64,000 nt of DNA. Origin: Phytophthora hibernalis (lineage: Eukaryota; Oomycota; Peronosporomycetes; Peronosporales; Peronosporaceae). The DNA lies in contig JAAKBF010000027.1 of the NCBI GenBank assembly GCA_012656075.1, forward strand, positions 682,001-746,000, read 5' to 3'. Both the position numbers and the translations under genes were made by a program. The notes under the pieces were generated by a model that searched no databases, was not told the origin of the DNA, and was given only the letters and a program-made list of their open reading frames with translations. Shown here in pieces: positions 20,640 through 31,139 of this stretch. How positions within the stretch are numbered: position 1 is the first letter of the stretch; every line of letters begins with the position of its first letter.

Positions 20640-22050
20640 GATTTCCAATAGAGGTCGATGAGGCCCGGAATCTGCTTTAGATTTTCAATGGGATCCCAGG
20701 TAGCATCCGCTTTGAATTCGCCTAGCCACCAAATCTTGTACTGTGGTTTTCCTTGTACATTCTGTGATTAATCACAGCTTCAACGAGTTGTCCTTCCGTT
20801 CCATCGGCTAACACGACCTTGTTCATTTGCTGCCTTCTGTTTGGGTCCTTGCGATACGGGTTCAGCAACGAAGTGTGGAATACTGGATGCAACTTCAATC
20901 CCTTCGATAATCCCAACTCATAGCAATCTTTTGAGATCTTCTTCAACACTGGTAACGGCCTAATGTATCGTGGAGCAAGTGTCTTTGACTGGGCGTACCC
21001 TTTGTGACGGATATCCAAATTCTTTCCGTCTAACAGCACCATGTCGTTGACTTCGAAGTTCTGAACAAGTCTATTCTTGTCGTAATACTTCATACGCTCC
21101 TGCGCCTCGCTCATACGGTCCTGTGCGGCTTCGAGTAGAGTCTCTTGCTGAAGCAAAAACTCTTGCGCTGATTTCTCCAACTTCTTGAGCTCCGGATCTG
21201 ATGCCACATCATCTGGCGTGTAGGGAACATATCCCAGATCCTCTTCGAACGTCGACATTCGAATGGTGGAGTGAACACGTCGGTTGTAGGCAATTGCTGC
21301 CAAGTGGAGATATTCATCCCAGTCATCTTGAGCCGGGTTGACGGCCCCTCGAAGATAGTCTCCGACAAATCGATTTGTCCGTTCCGTTTGTCCATCTGTT
21401 TGGGATCGGAATGCCGATGACAGGTTGTGCTGCGTACCAAGAGCACTTACAATACCCTGCCAAAGTTTGGACGTAAACTTGGTGTCTCGATCGAATACAA
21501 TGGTTTTGGGTAGACCATGATCCTTAACGTAGTTCATCATGAACACGTTAGCAATGTCCGTGGTGCTGTCCGTTGTCTTCGTCGCAACAAACTTCGCTCG
21601 CTTTGTCAGTCGGTCGACGATCACCATGATATCATCGTAACCTTCAGCGCTGACAGGTAGTGACACAACGAAATCCGTTGATATGTCTGTCCATCTACCC
21701 GCAGGTATGTTCAGAGGTTGAAGTAGTCCCGGCGGCTTGGTTTGCCTTGCCTTATTGCGCTGACACATCTCACATGTGTTGATATAGCGCTGGATGTACT
21801 TCATCATCTTCGGCCAGTAGTATTTTTCACGTACTGCCAAGTAGGTCTTGTAAAACCCTGGATGTCCTGCGGCGACTGCATCGTCGTTTTCACAAACTCG
21901 ATTCTGCAGATCTTCGTCATCCGGGATGTACAAGCGTGGAGTCTGGTCTTCTGCAGTTTGATTGTAAAGAATACCATCCTGTAAGGAGTACTTAGGAATT
22001 CGTCTCCTTGCTTGAGCTTCTTGATGATCCACTGTAGATTTTTGTTCCAC
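20640..22050 (-). pseudogene. E5 integrase and chromodomain
   Basis: A 442-residue frame (22050 to 20722) contains the HHCC finger (HPGFYKTYLAVREKYYWP, then CEMCQRNK), the core with DISTDFVVSLP, DRDTKFTS and SQTDGQTERTNR, and the C-terminal HPVFHTSLLNPYRKD block. The chromodomain follows in another frame after a shift near 20735 (YKIWWLGEFKADATWDP), ending near 20640. Apart from that shift the integrase looks intact. Confidence 0.88.
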
Positions 22051-22496
22051 GAATACATCGACTTCGTCGTTTGGAGCACAGTAACCTTGTTCGGTACGAT
22101 CGTTGCCACAATTTCGCGATTCTTGGCTGTTTCTAGTTGCTCTTGTAAACTTACTTGAGCAGCTTTCTGTTCAAACTCCGGGTTTCGCGAGAGTGCATCA
22201 GCCACGGTATTCGTTTCTCCGGGATTCCACTTGAACAATGGCTGAAATTCAGCAAGTTCATTGAACCATCGTGCAACGCGTCGGTTTGTAGTCTTCTGCG
22301 TTAGGATCATCTCAATACTTTTGTGATCCGTTTCAACCATAAATGGTCGATCAAGAAGATACACACGCCATACTCGAAGAGCATGCATGATCGCGAGCAA
22401 CTCTTGTTCTCGAATAGGATAGTTCAGTTCCGCTGGCTTCATCTTCCGACCAGTATATGCAATCGGATGCTCTACCTCTCCCTCCTTTTGAAACAA
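21804..22496 (-). pseudogene. E5 RNase H segment
   Basis: A 230-residue frame with AYTGRKMKPAELNYPIREQELLAIMHALR, VETDHKSIE and VADALSRNPEFE, the usual gypsy RNase H blocks. It is out of frame with both RT upstream (change near 22490) and integrase downstream (overlap near 22030). Confidence 0.85.
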
Positions 22497-23574
22497 GACT
22501 CCCCGATTGCGAAGTTCGAGGCGTCCATTCGGATACCAAAAGGTTTCGAAAAGTCAGAAAGGCCGAGAACTGGTGGTGAAGCTAACCGCCGTTTTAGCTC
22601 TTCGAAGCACTTCAGTTGATCATCCGAGAGTTCAATAGTCTCTCGAGGACGCTTCCCCTTGATGCTGTCGTGAAGTGGTCCCGCAAATTGCGCAAAGTCC
22701 TTGCATAATCTGGACACATAGACCGTAGTTCCTAAAAAGCTTTCCATTTGCTTCTTGGTCTTGGGAACAGGCCATTCTGCGATGATGCGGACCTTGTCGG
22801 GATCCAGTCGGACTCCTTTGCGACCGACGAAATCTCCTAGGCATGAAATCTCGTCCACACAGTAACTACACTTGGACAATTTGATGTAAAGTTGCTGTTC
22901 TTCACACCGCTTGAGCACTCGATCTAAAGCTTCAATGTGCTCTGCGACATCTTCACTCTGGGTGAATACGTAGATGTCGTCAAAATAGATCCTCATTACG
23001 TCTCGTAAGTCCCTAAAGACTTTCTGCAAAATATGGTTAAATGTCCCTGGACTAGCACTGAGTCCCATAGAGTAACGAGGTATTCAAACAGACCATCCGC
23101 GGTCGAAAAAGCAGTAAACGGTATATCCGATTCACGTAGCTTAACTTGGTAATAACCCCACAGTAGGTTCATGCACGAAAACCAATGACTGCCCGACATG
23201 GCATCAAAGGTGTCTTCCTTGCGCGGCATTGGTATAGCCGGCAAAATTGTCGCTAGGTTTAGCTGACGATAGTCGTGCACAATGCGCCATCCAACAGGCT
23301 TCTTGGCACAGAACGTCGGCGCGGAAAACGCAGACGTGCTTGGTCGAATAATGCCCGCTTGAACCATCACTTTGGTCCAGTCTTGGATCGTCATGCGCTG
23401 ATCAGGGCTTTGGCGCCATTGTTTCACCGAAATAGGTGTGGTACCAGGCTGGAGTAGGATTTCGTGCTCGATTCCTTCTCGTACAGGAGGCGTCTCGCTT
23501 GGAAGTTCCGTGCGGAAAACAGTATCCGCATACTTGCGTAGTGTCTCATATGCTGGATTATCCTTCAGTGCCTC
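22472..23574 (-). pseudogene. E5 reverse transcriptase
   Basis: RT runs through two frames: 23427 to 22996 with WRIVHDYRQLNLATILPAIP and the YYQVKLRESDIPFTAFST block, and 23068 to 22472 with MGLSASPGTFNHIL, active site YFDDIYVFT and the FVGRKGVRLDPDKV block. A frameshift near 23050 separates them. The segment 23430 to 23574 encodes the preceding linker. Confidence 0.87.
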
Positions 23575-24185
23575 CTACCCTTGACTCTTAAAGCGTTCTG
23601 CCTTCTCGGAGTCATGGGGATTAATGACAAAGACTGCTTCAATGTCCTTGTCATGGCGCAACATTCTCAGAAATTGTTGAGCTGAAATAAGTCGCGTCTT
23701 GCCATGTTGCCCTTTATGGCCATGCTGCCGATAGTGGTTGAAAATCTCACGACTTTGGTCGACGCGAGATCTGCGTTGCCCAGCGACTCGTCTAGCCGGA
23801 CGTTGCTTTGGCAGTCTTAGTTGAACATCTTGTTCTTGCTCCATCTTGATGCGTGGTGTAACATGTCCTGTACTCCAGTCGATATCCGGATTTTGCTCTC
23901 GCAGCCACATCATACCAAGAATAACATCCTTATTTTCTGGAACGGACATGACTTGGCAGGTTCCCGATGTCTATGGGAAGCCTGGTAGCTGCAGATTCAT
24001 CCTACGGTTCGACGCGGACGGTGTAGCACTTGGTCATAACCAAGGTCGACCTGCATCATCTCACCTTCGGTTACCTCGAGCCCAAGCGTCTTTACCAATT
24101 CCTCAGATACACCATTTAGGCTGCATCCATTGCCAATGAAAATGGTGATGGGTCTCTCTTGACCCGCTTCTTTGAACGCATGAGC
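23575..24185 (-). pseudogene. E5 aspartic protease with altered catalytic residue
   Basis: The motif at about 24120 to 24145 reads FIGNGCSLNGVSEEL where gypsy proteases have D-S/T/N-G; the catalytic Asp is replaced by Gly (GGC codon). The second half of the domain follows in another frame as DVILGMMWLREQNPDIDW (about 23940 to 23885). The altered residue alone would abolish cleavage of the polyprotein. Confidence 0.72.
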
Positions 24186-25067
24186 CTCGGCTTCCAAGAT
24201 AGCATACAGCGCGCTGCTGATGTACCTATTTGCTTCCTTACGTTTCGGAGCGGTACATTGCGGTGAAATGTGGCCGATTTTGCCACAGTTATTGCATGTA
24301 GCTGTTTTCGTCCAGCCATCACTCTTGCCCTTATTCTTCTCGAATCGCTTTGTTTTTGCGATGTCGGCTTGTTTGAACGCTTCCGGATTCGGCCGGTAGC
24401 TGAGATGACTTGGGCGGAACGCGAGGTGGTTTACCCGTGTAATGTGCCAACTCGAAGTTAGAGGCAATCTCCATGGCGTCTTGAAGCGTACTCGGACTCT
24501 CTTCTTTGATATTCTTCGCGGCTTCTTCACGTAACCCATTCTGGAAAAAGAAACGCTTCTCTCTAACTCAGTTTGAGACAACAAGTCTTGGAACTTAGAG
24601 ACATATTCGTGGATGGTTTCCTTTTGTTTCAAGTGAAACATCCGTTCGCGAAGATCATACTCGAAGTCCTTGGGCCGAAAACGCGTACGCAGTTGACGCT
24701 TGAACAGAGACCATGTTTGGTGCACACTCGTGCGCTCGCAATCTGCAATAAACGCGCGATACCAATTCAAAACGGACTTACCCAAATTACTGGAGATTAA
24801 CGTCACAAGGTCTGACGATTAAGCTTCCATTATGTGACGTTTGTTGGCGTAATACTTCTCAGTAGCGAAGATCCATAGTTCAATGTCTTCGCCATATTTC
24901 CCTTCATACACGGGAGGGTCCTTCTTCTTATAATCACTTCTTGATGCCACGAGAAATTCAAAACGCTCGTTCACCTGTTGCATTTGAGCTTGCATTTGGG
25001 CTTGCGCCTGGGTTTGATATTGTTGCTGCAGCTGTGTCAGATAGACTAGCAATTGCTGCATGGACAT
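24186..25067 (-). pseudogene. E5 gag with CCHC knuckle and one internal stop
   Basis: From ATG 25067 the frame has a Gln-rich start, then PPVYEGKYGEDIELWIFATEKYY; a single TAA at about 24820 interrupts it, after which the same frame continues with WSLFKRQLRTRFRPKDFEYDLRERM typical of retrotransposon gag. The knuckle CNNCGKIGHISPQC lies near 24290 to 24250. Gag would form the virus-like particle. Confidence 0.83.
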
Positions 25068-26017
25068 AGTGTCCGTTTCTTGACTTAGCGTACTCGTAGT
25101 TGCATCATCAGCTTGCGGTGGCTCTTTGTAGCCGAGCGCGCTGTTCTACGAGATGTTTGACGACGCCGAGGGTTCGGAGACTCACGCTCACCCGATCTAC
25201 CACATGTAGGTGCCATTTCGGGTGGACTTTTCTTAGGAATGAATCTCCTACCGAGTTAAACCCAATATAGGAGAAAGAAAGAAAACGACCTTAACGGTTA
25301 CTGCTGATCTGAAAACCTAATCGCACGATCAAGCTTGGTCGAAGCTGTGTCTTTAAGATTCGTCAGCTCGATGAAAAGCCGATTCAGCAGTCCAGAGACC
25401 ATGTTCTTGGCCTTATCGTCGTCGATGGTCCTTGCAAACTTCGAGAAACGACGAAAAATCCGTCAAGACTTTTTAAGCTCAGCCTGGAGGTCCTCCTGAA
25501 GCTTGACAAACGGTTTCGGTCCCAAGGCAATTAAAAAATTGCCGGGTCTGGAAGCGGAGCTTGTCTTTGAACAGTAGGTTGATTTCCGTCCTTTACTTTA
25601 AGCTCACGACTTTTTCGATCCCGTTGTTTAGTATAGTTGGGTTTGTAACGACCCATACACCGAAAAATACTGGGAAATTGGATGCCACCGGGTAGAACAG
25701 GGATGTAGCTTTTAGACACTCAAAGAGCGATCCTTTGTTCACTTAACCGGCTTCTAATAGCAACCAAGCGTTATAGTGCGCTAGACAAAGATACCCCGAC
25801 TTTCAAATCGAGTTTTAGCAAAGCTAGCTTGTCTGTGTTGCACGCTAAACTCCCCAAAAGACACCCCTTTGTGACCTAACGCTTCCCTATTATGTGGCTG
25901 GCGAAAATAATCACAGGACGGCTCGCTTCCCACAATATATAGCCAATGAGCGTCCCAGTCTTGAACCTTGAGCCGAAGAACTTGACGGGACAAGTGCTAC
26001 AGACCAACAAGTGATAC
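25068..26017 (-). other. E5 leader and 5' gag region
   Basis: About 950 bases between the PBS and the recognisable gag. Only short frames occur and none is conserved in a way I can name. It is probably untranslated leader plus decayed gag N-terminus. Confidence 0.4.
26005..26017 (-). promoter_or_regulatory. Primer-binding site of E5
   Basis: On the minus strand TGGTATCACTTGT follows directly after a TACA end of the LTR. TGGTATCA is the usual initiator-Met tRNA primer-binding start of many LTR elements. Confidence 0.6.
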
Positions 26018-26352
26018 CATGTAAAAGTAGCGGCGAGGAGCGTATGCGTTGGTGGCGGCGAACTTGGCGATAGACGGCGGCGGAGGCGGCGGGTGAGTTG
26101 CGAGCCCTTGTTGTGGGCCTGTTGGTTGCTTGGTAAATTGAAAAGTGAGATTGAATGAGAGAGTTCACTTAGCTAGTGTGCACTAAGGCCTTCTTCGAGA
26201 AGCCTAATGAATCAAGTAGCCTATCAATTCTCTTATCTCGTATGTCTATGCTATCTACCAATAAGCTTGTCTAAAATATGCGCGTAGTTGTAATTCATTC
26301 AAAATCCAGATCCCGTACTGGATCTACATGATATTCGACCAATCAAGTTAAT
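26018..26352 (-). repeat. 5' LTR of E5
   Basis: The outer 169 bases (26184 to 26352) match the 3' copy at 20207. The inner limit at 26018 is set by the CA end directly before the primer-binding site. The start of the LTR on the minus strand lies near TTAACTTGATTGG. Confidence 0.68.
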
Positions 26353-26381
26353 CCCTGGTTCCCAACGTCGTAAGATACGCA

Positions 26382-26958
26382 TGCCTTCCAGACGGGAAGA
26401 ACATTGGCCCCATAAGGTGTTTGCATACTAGCGTTAGTAGATCTAGTGTTGTAGCGTAAGGATCGGATTATACATTGGCCGACCTTCCTACACCTAAGTC
26501 TCTATCGTTCTAGTGCATACCTCGATCGACTGGACTACTGCTTGGCCGTCGATCGTCTTCAAACTCTCATCAACTCAAGTCCCGCTATTGGAAGCGGCAA
26601 GCACACAAAGGAAAGGAAAAGGAAAGCAACGCCCACAAGGCATCCCCAGGCTTCGGATCAAGTCCAAGCCCTGATCGACTCTAGACAACCCCGATCGAGC
26701 CATATACTCGGCTGTAGCGTGAAGACTTCCGCGCTACTCCACCCCGTCCCCGCGTCCAGCCAGGACGTTCAAGACTTCTCATCACTGCACTCTTCGGAGT
26801 CCCGAGAGAGCAGATCCAGCCCACCGACGGGTACACAAGGTGAGACCAAGTTCAGCAGATCACGGATCATCGGGGACCCCTCCGTTAGTTGGTGTCTGGG
26901 CGCAGTGGGAAGTCGGATCTGGCCTTAACAAGATTTTGGCTGATCCCGCTACACCACA
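26382..26958 (+). repeat. Left LTR of element family E2
   Basis: A 577-bp sequence starting TGCCTTCCAGACGGG and ending CTACACCACA recurs at 52235 to 52818 with very few differences. It starts TG and ends CA and is followed by a primer-binding site, so it acts as a 5' LTR. Its 5' flank (ACGCA) does not match the 3' flank of the right copy (ATCTT). Confidence 0.92.
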
Positions 26959-27807
26959 ATGGTGCGCGTGCCCGGATCTCTTGGTGACTCAGGATTTCAC
27001 CGTGAGTCCGATAAAGAAGAAGTGCAAGTGAAGATTGAACAAGGGGAACAATCGTCATCGGAGATCGGATTGACGACGCCGCCGCAGAATGAAGCGTGAT
27101 CCGCAGATCGGCAGAGTCCTGGGAGGAGCTCTGTCGACAGACAAGATATAGATCCGATCCGGATCTAGAGGAGAAATCTCGATTTCTCCCCAGGTCCCTT
27201 CGGGACCCTCGCAGATCTCGATGCGAATCGAGATCTGCAGAAGAACACAGAAGACCAGGCCCTCCCTGAGCCTTATGTGTTCTCCGCTTTCGCGGGCCCG
27301 GCCGTGCGGGAAGAGAAGGTCAAACGTGAACCTTACACGTTTGTCCCGTCCGGGACTCCCGCGTTCCCGATCGTGAAGACCGAACGCCCTGCGTTCACCG
27401 GTGTCGCGACTTCCGAAGTTCCCAAGCAGATGCCGAAGAAGAAGAAAGGCAAGATGGCGAAGAAGAAGCTGAAAGCCCCGGAATCGGACACCGAAGATCG
27501 GAGCGAAAGGAAGTTAAATTGGAGCAAGAACAGGATGGCGATCGAGAAGATGTATCATGAGAAGGTCTTGCGTGACTTCCTATCTCAGAACCCAGTGATG
27601 AGATCGGTGCAGATCACCCGGATCGGGAACCTGAGTGATCCGGTTAAGAGTCCAGATCCGTCGACCAATCCGTTGGAGGCGGTGCAGAGCCTCATGGATT
27701 TCCTGGACCAAGCCGGCCTGATAGCGGAAGCGTGTGATCCGGATCAGCTATTTGATATGGACCGACCGCCATCCAGACGTCGACGCATACCCTGTTCCAG
27801 ATCGTGA
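26959..27807 (+). pseudogene. E2 gag, N-terminal part
   Basis: A frame opens at the ATG that overlaps the PBS (starts MVRVPGSLGD), is stopped near 27100, and the same phase resumes as a 176-residue frame from 27277. That part has a Lys-rich stretch (MPKKKKGKMAKKKLKAP), then a helical region ending LMDFLDQAGLIAEACDPDQLFDMD. A similar order (KKPKKKKLRAP, then a segment ending EVEKVYDWD) is seen in the E3 gag, so both belong to one gag type. No capsid core, knuckle or pol follows before the sequence changes near 27860. Confidence 0.65.
26960..26976 (+). promoter_or_regulatory. Primer-binding site of E2, overlapping an ATG
   Basis: TGGTGCGCGTGCCCGGA begins two bases after the LTR. The tRNA is unknown but the TGG start and the similar TGGTGCCGCGACCCGG in E3 support a PBS. 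The preceding A makes an ATG that opens a frame through the site. Confidence 0.65.
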
Positions 27808-27929
27808 AGTCGCTGGTCGGTGAAGCCCCAGGACCGCCAGGCGACAGCCATCTACGTTGACTGATAGCTCTGGAGCTCAGACGGGGTCCTCACATTACGA
27901 GTCGGCTACGTCGGAACCGGATTCAGAAT

Positions 27930-28335
27930 CGTGTCCCATACAATCGTCTCACATACTGTCACATCGTCTCTCATACTATCTTGTCTCTACGTATACTCTC
28001 TCATACTGTCGTCTATCGCCAGTCATACTATTGTATCATATCTGATACTATCTCGTCTCTCACATCTACGGTTTCTCTCTTCCAATCGCTCTACATATCG
28101 TCTATTTCTGCTTTTATCTCATACTATCCTCTCTCATGCTTCCTATCGTTTCTGATACTATCGGCTCTCGTACATGTACTATCGTATCACATAGTACTAT
28201 TGCCTCTCTGCTATTGTCTACATATAGTCTACCTAACGTCTACCTATTTCGCCAATCCACCGTCTACCTATCGCTACCTATCAAATAGCTACATATATCA
28301 TCTACCTGTCGTCTACGGACCGTATCCGGCGTTGC
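27930..28335. repeat. Pyrimidine-rich low-complexity tract (CATACTATC-like)
   Basis: Irregular reiteration of units such as TCTCATACTATC, TCGTCTATC and CTACCTATC fills about 400 bases. It carries almost no purine runs on the plus strand. It follows the truncated E2 gag. Not coding. Confidence 0.75.
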
Positions 28336-28439
28336 TCGTACACCCTTACAATTCGGCTATGTGCGGTTACATGTACACCACACCAACATAATGTAGCACA
28401 CATCAAGTTCCTATAGTCTTAGCCAAAGAGAAGCCTTTG

Positions 28440-28630
28440 CTTTGCCAATACAACTGTATGCTGTGTAGCGTGTGAGTGCATAGTGTATAGTGTGTCGGTG
28501 TATAGTGACCTACGAATAGTGTATATAGTACGTAGTGTATAGTCAATAACGCACAACCGTATTTTAGGTATAGTTTGGTACAATGTACCGCACACAACCG
28601 CGTATAGTGTATAGTATACGGCGGTGTTGC
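28440..28630. repeat. GTGTATAGTG-rich low-complexity tract
   Basis: Irregular repeats of GTGTATAGTG and related units over about 190 bases. Open frames on the minus strand here are a consequence of the repeat composition. Confidence 0.65.
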
Positions 28631-28974
28631 ATGTATAATTTAATTGATCACCAACATTCCCCAACGACCGCGAGTACAGTAAACAGAATAAATACGTTGC
28701 CAAAGCGCCGTATAGAGCGCTTTGTATGCGTAGTGCCGATATTTATAATGCACAGTCTCAGCTGTGGTCTTGTTTACCCATGTCGGGCACCAGTATCGTC
28801 AAATATGGCGGGGCACCGATCTGGAAAGGTATTACAAAATCACGTGCTACCGCGCCAGATTTGCAGTCCCCACGCCAGGTTGTGTTATGTTTTTGTAATG
28901 AGTGCAATCACTGGGGGCCGGCCGCGCGGTTATTAACCAATCGGTTTGTTTCGTTCTCCTACAGAAATGTTTGC

Positions 28975-29235
28975 CTTTCAGCCAATGGGAAGACCAGATA
29001 TGGTCCGGTTCGTGCTAACGATCGTAGTCAGTGTGACAGTGTTTATATTTGGCCAATGAGGGCCTTCGCTGCGCTCGGCTGCGCGATTTGCATCGTCCTC
29101 CTATGTACGAATACATGTACGCCACCTCGATTTAAAGTAATCCACACCAACTAAGAGTAGTTTTAGCCAATGAGGGCCTTCTCAGCGCTCGACTGTTTGG
29201 AAGGCCGTTTTTCAGCCAATGAGGGCCCACCTTCG
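28975..29235 (+). repeat. Dispersed AGCCAATGAGGGCC motif, three or four copies
   Basis: The motif (A/G)GCCAATGAGGGCC occurs near 29051, 29166 and 29213, with a related AGCCAATGGGAAG near 28979. Each is preceded by T-rich bases. This lies just beyond the Helitron 3' end and could be remains of related insertions. No gene is visible in 28640 to 29340. Confidence 0.6.
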
Positions 29236-29343
29236 GCGGCACAATAATGCGAATCGGAGCCGCCGTCGCTATCGCTCGGCAGCGGCGACGGCCGTGACCA
29301 ACTGACAGACAGACAGACCGGTTCGTCTACTACTTGTTCTAGA

Positions 29344-29376
29344 CTAGGCGTTTGCCGCCGCTACGCGGCGGTGGTG
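29344..29376 (-). promoter_or_regulatory. Helitron 3' terminus: hairpin plus CTAG
   Basis: On the minus strand the perfect stem CCGCCGC-GTA-GCGGCGG is followed seven bases later by CTAG, and the next base is T. This is the canonical Helitron end (a short GC-rich hairpin about 10 bases before CTRR, inserted before T). Confidence 0.8.
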
Positions 29377-29495
29377 CACTGGTTTGTCCCAGATAGTGGG
29401 CCGCCCCCTTCGCTTCGCTCCACGGGGCGAAAATCCATGTAGACATGAATTGAACTATTATCAATGTTATGTAAATGCAGTTACTGTCTTCCGCC

Positions 29496-31010
29496 CTACG
29501 CTGTGCTTAAAATCTGCCTGTACACGATGTTCGGGGTGTATGCTCCGTCCTGTTCCTCCATGTCTGGATACTCAAGCAGTATCTTGATCTTGGATCTCGC
29601 AGTGACCCGGAGAGTGCCACATACAGCTGGCCGTGCGAAAAACATGGTATCGCCAAGTAGTCCCAGGTTGAGCGCCGTTTCTCCTTGGGCCTTGTTGATT
29701 GTCATGGCAAACGCCGGCTGGACCGGAAACTGCTTGCGGCGCAGGTGGAATGGGAAGTCACGGGCGTTGCCGTCACTAACGAAGACGATCCGTGGAATCA
29801 GTACGTTCTGCCTTGACGCTCGCCAGTCATGATGGTCGCATGTATCACATGAGGCTTTAATTCCTTCACTCTAAGGCGCGTGCCGTTGCAAAACCCCAGG
29901 TCCGGATTCAAGTTCCTCATCATCATGATCGGCTGGCCTCTCCTCAACACCAATCTGTGAGGTGGGATCCCGTTGATGTCGATCGTGTTCAGAAACTCTG
30001 TCTCTAAGAAATTAACCGCCTCGTCGTCCTGAACCGAGTCTACAGAGAGATACTCACACGCCTCTCCGTCCAGCGTCGCCCCACTGCCTCATTGATGCGG
30101 TGCACCATCGCGTTGGTTGTCGTCAAGATGGTGCGGTTCGCGAAGTATTCGTCAGTGGCGATGGTCGGGTCGTTCACGTCAGCGTACATGGTATCAATCA
30201 TCCGTTTCATACCAATAGGTACAGCACCCGGCGCGATGTCTGCGTCGGCGTCGAAGTCAGCGGGCGGGTTGTCGATCAACATATCGCGCGGGATTTTCAT
30301 GAAGTCCCCTTCGAGTGCCGGATTGACATCATGTCGACCTTCGCCTACCTGGAGAAGAAACTCCGAAAAGGCTGCAATCTCTTCAGCTGAACTGTCGTTG
30401 TCGGCTGACCGAACCCGCATGTTTTCGGTGAGTCGGACTTGTTGGAAGTACGGCCACAGTTGGGAGGACTTCAGACAGGCGTCAATCGTCTCTGCCGGTG
30501 TTCCCTTGATAACGACTGACAGAATCTGACGGAAGTCACCGGACAAAACCAATACCTTTTCTCCAAACGGTTCGTGGTCGTTGTTCATCACATCACGAAG
30601 GGTGCGGTCCACCGCCTCAAAAGCGTGCCAGTGAGTCATGGGCGCTTCATCCCAGATGATAAGACTGGCGCGCTGGATCAACGCCCTTAGGTGGGACTGC
30701 TTGGTAACGGAGCACGTAGACTTTTCATCCAATTTCAGGGGAATCTTGAATGTTGAGTGTGCCGTACGACTGCCCATAAGAAGCAAAGAGGCGATGCCGC
30801 TGGACGCGACCGCGATCGCAATTTTGCCCGAGAGACGCACGTTGGCGAGGATACGCTTGATCAGCGTGGATTTCCCAGTACCACCCGGACCGTCGATGAA
30901 GAACAGTTTCTTGCCGACTTCAGGGGTCTCTACCGCACCAACAACTTGGTCATAAATGGTCCGCTGTCCCTCGTTGAGGTCGCCATTATGGTCCGCAACA
31001 TCCTGTAGAA
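29496..31010 (-). pseudogene. Helitron Pif1-like helicase domain
   Basis: The Walker A motif GPGGTGKST is readable near 30890, followed in the 266-residue frame 30840 to 30040 by LIIWDEAPMTHWHAFEAVD (Walker B region), VLVLSGDFRQILSV and VRLTENMR. The C-terminal block MTINKAQGETALNLG occurs at 29705 in a different frame. The domain is typical of the superfamily 1B helicase fused to Rep in Helitrons. At least two frameshifts are present. Confidence 0.88.
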
Positions 31011-31139
31011 CAGAACGCGCGTACCCTTCCAGCTCGCGACGAATGAGGTTGTTCTCCCCTCGGAGTTGACCAATAATGTGGGAAATCGCTCAGCTGGGGG
31101 AGGCTTGTGTTGTAAGAGTCGAGGCTCACGCCGTTAATT

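Noticed and set aside
29260..29293. Second GC-rich hairpin near the Helitron end
   Set aside because: It has a longer loop and no CTRR followed by T at the right distance; the hairpin ending at 29344 fits far better.
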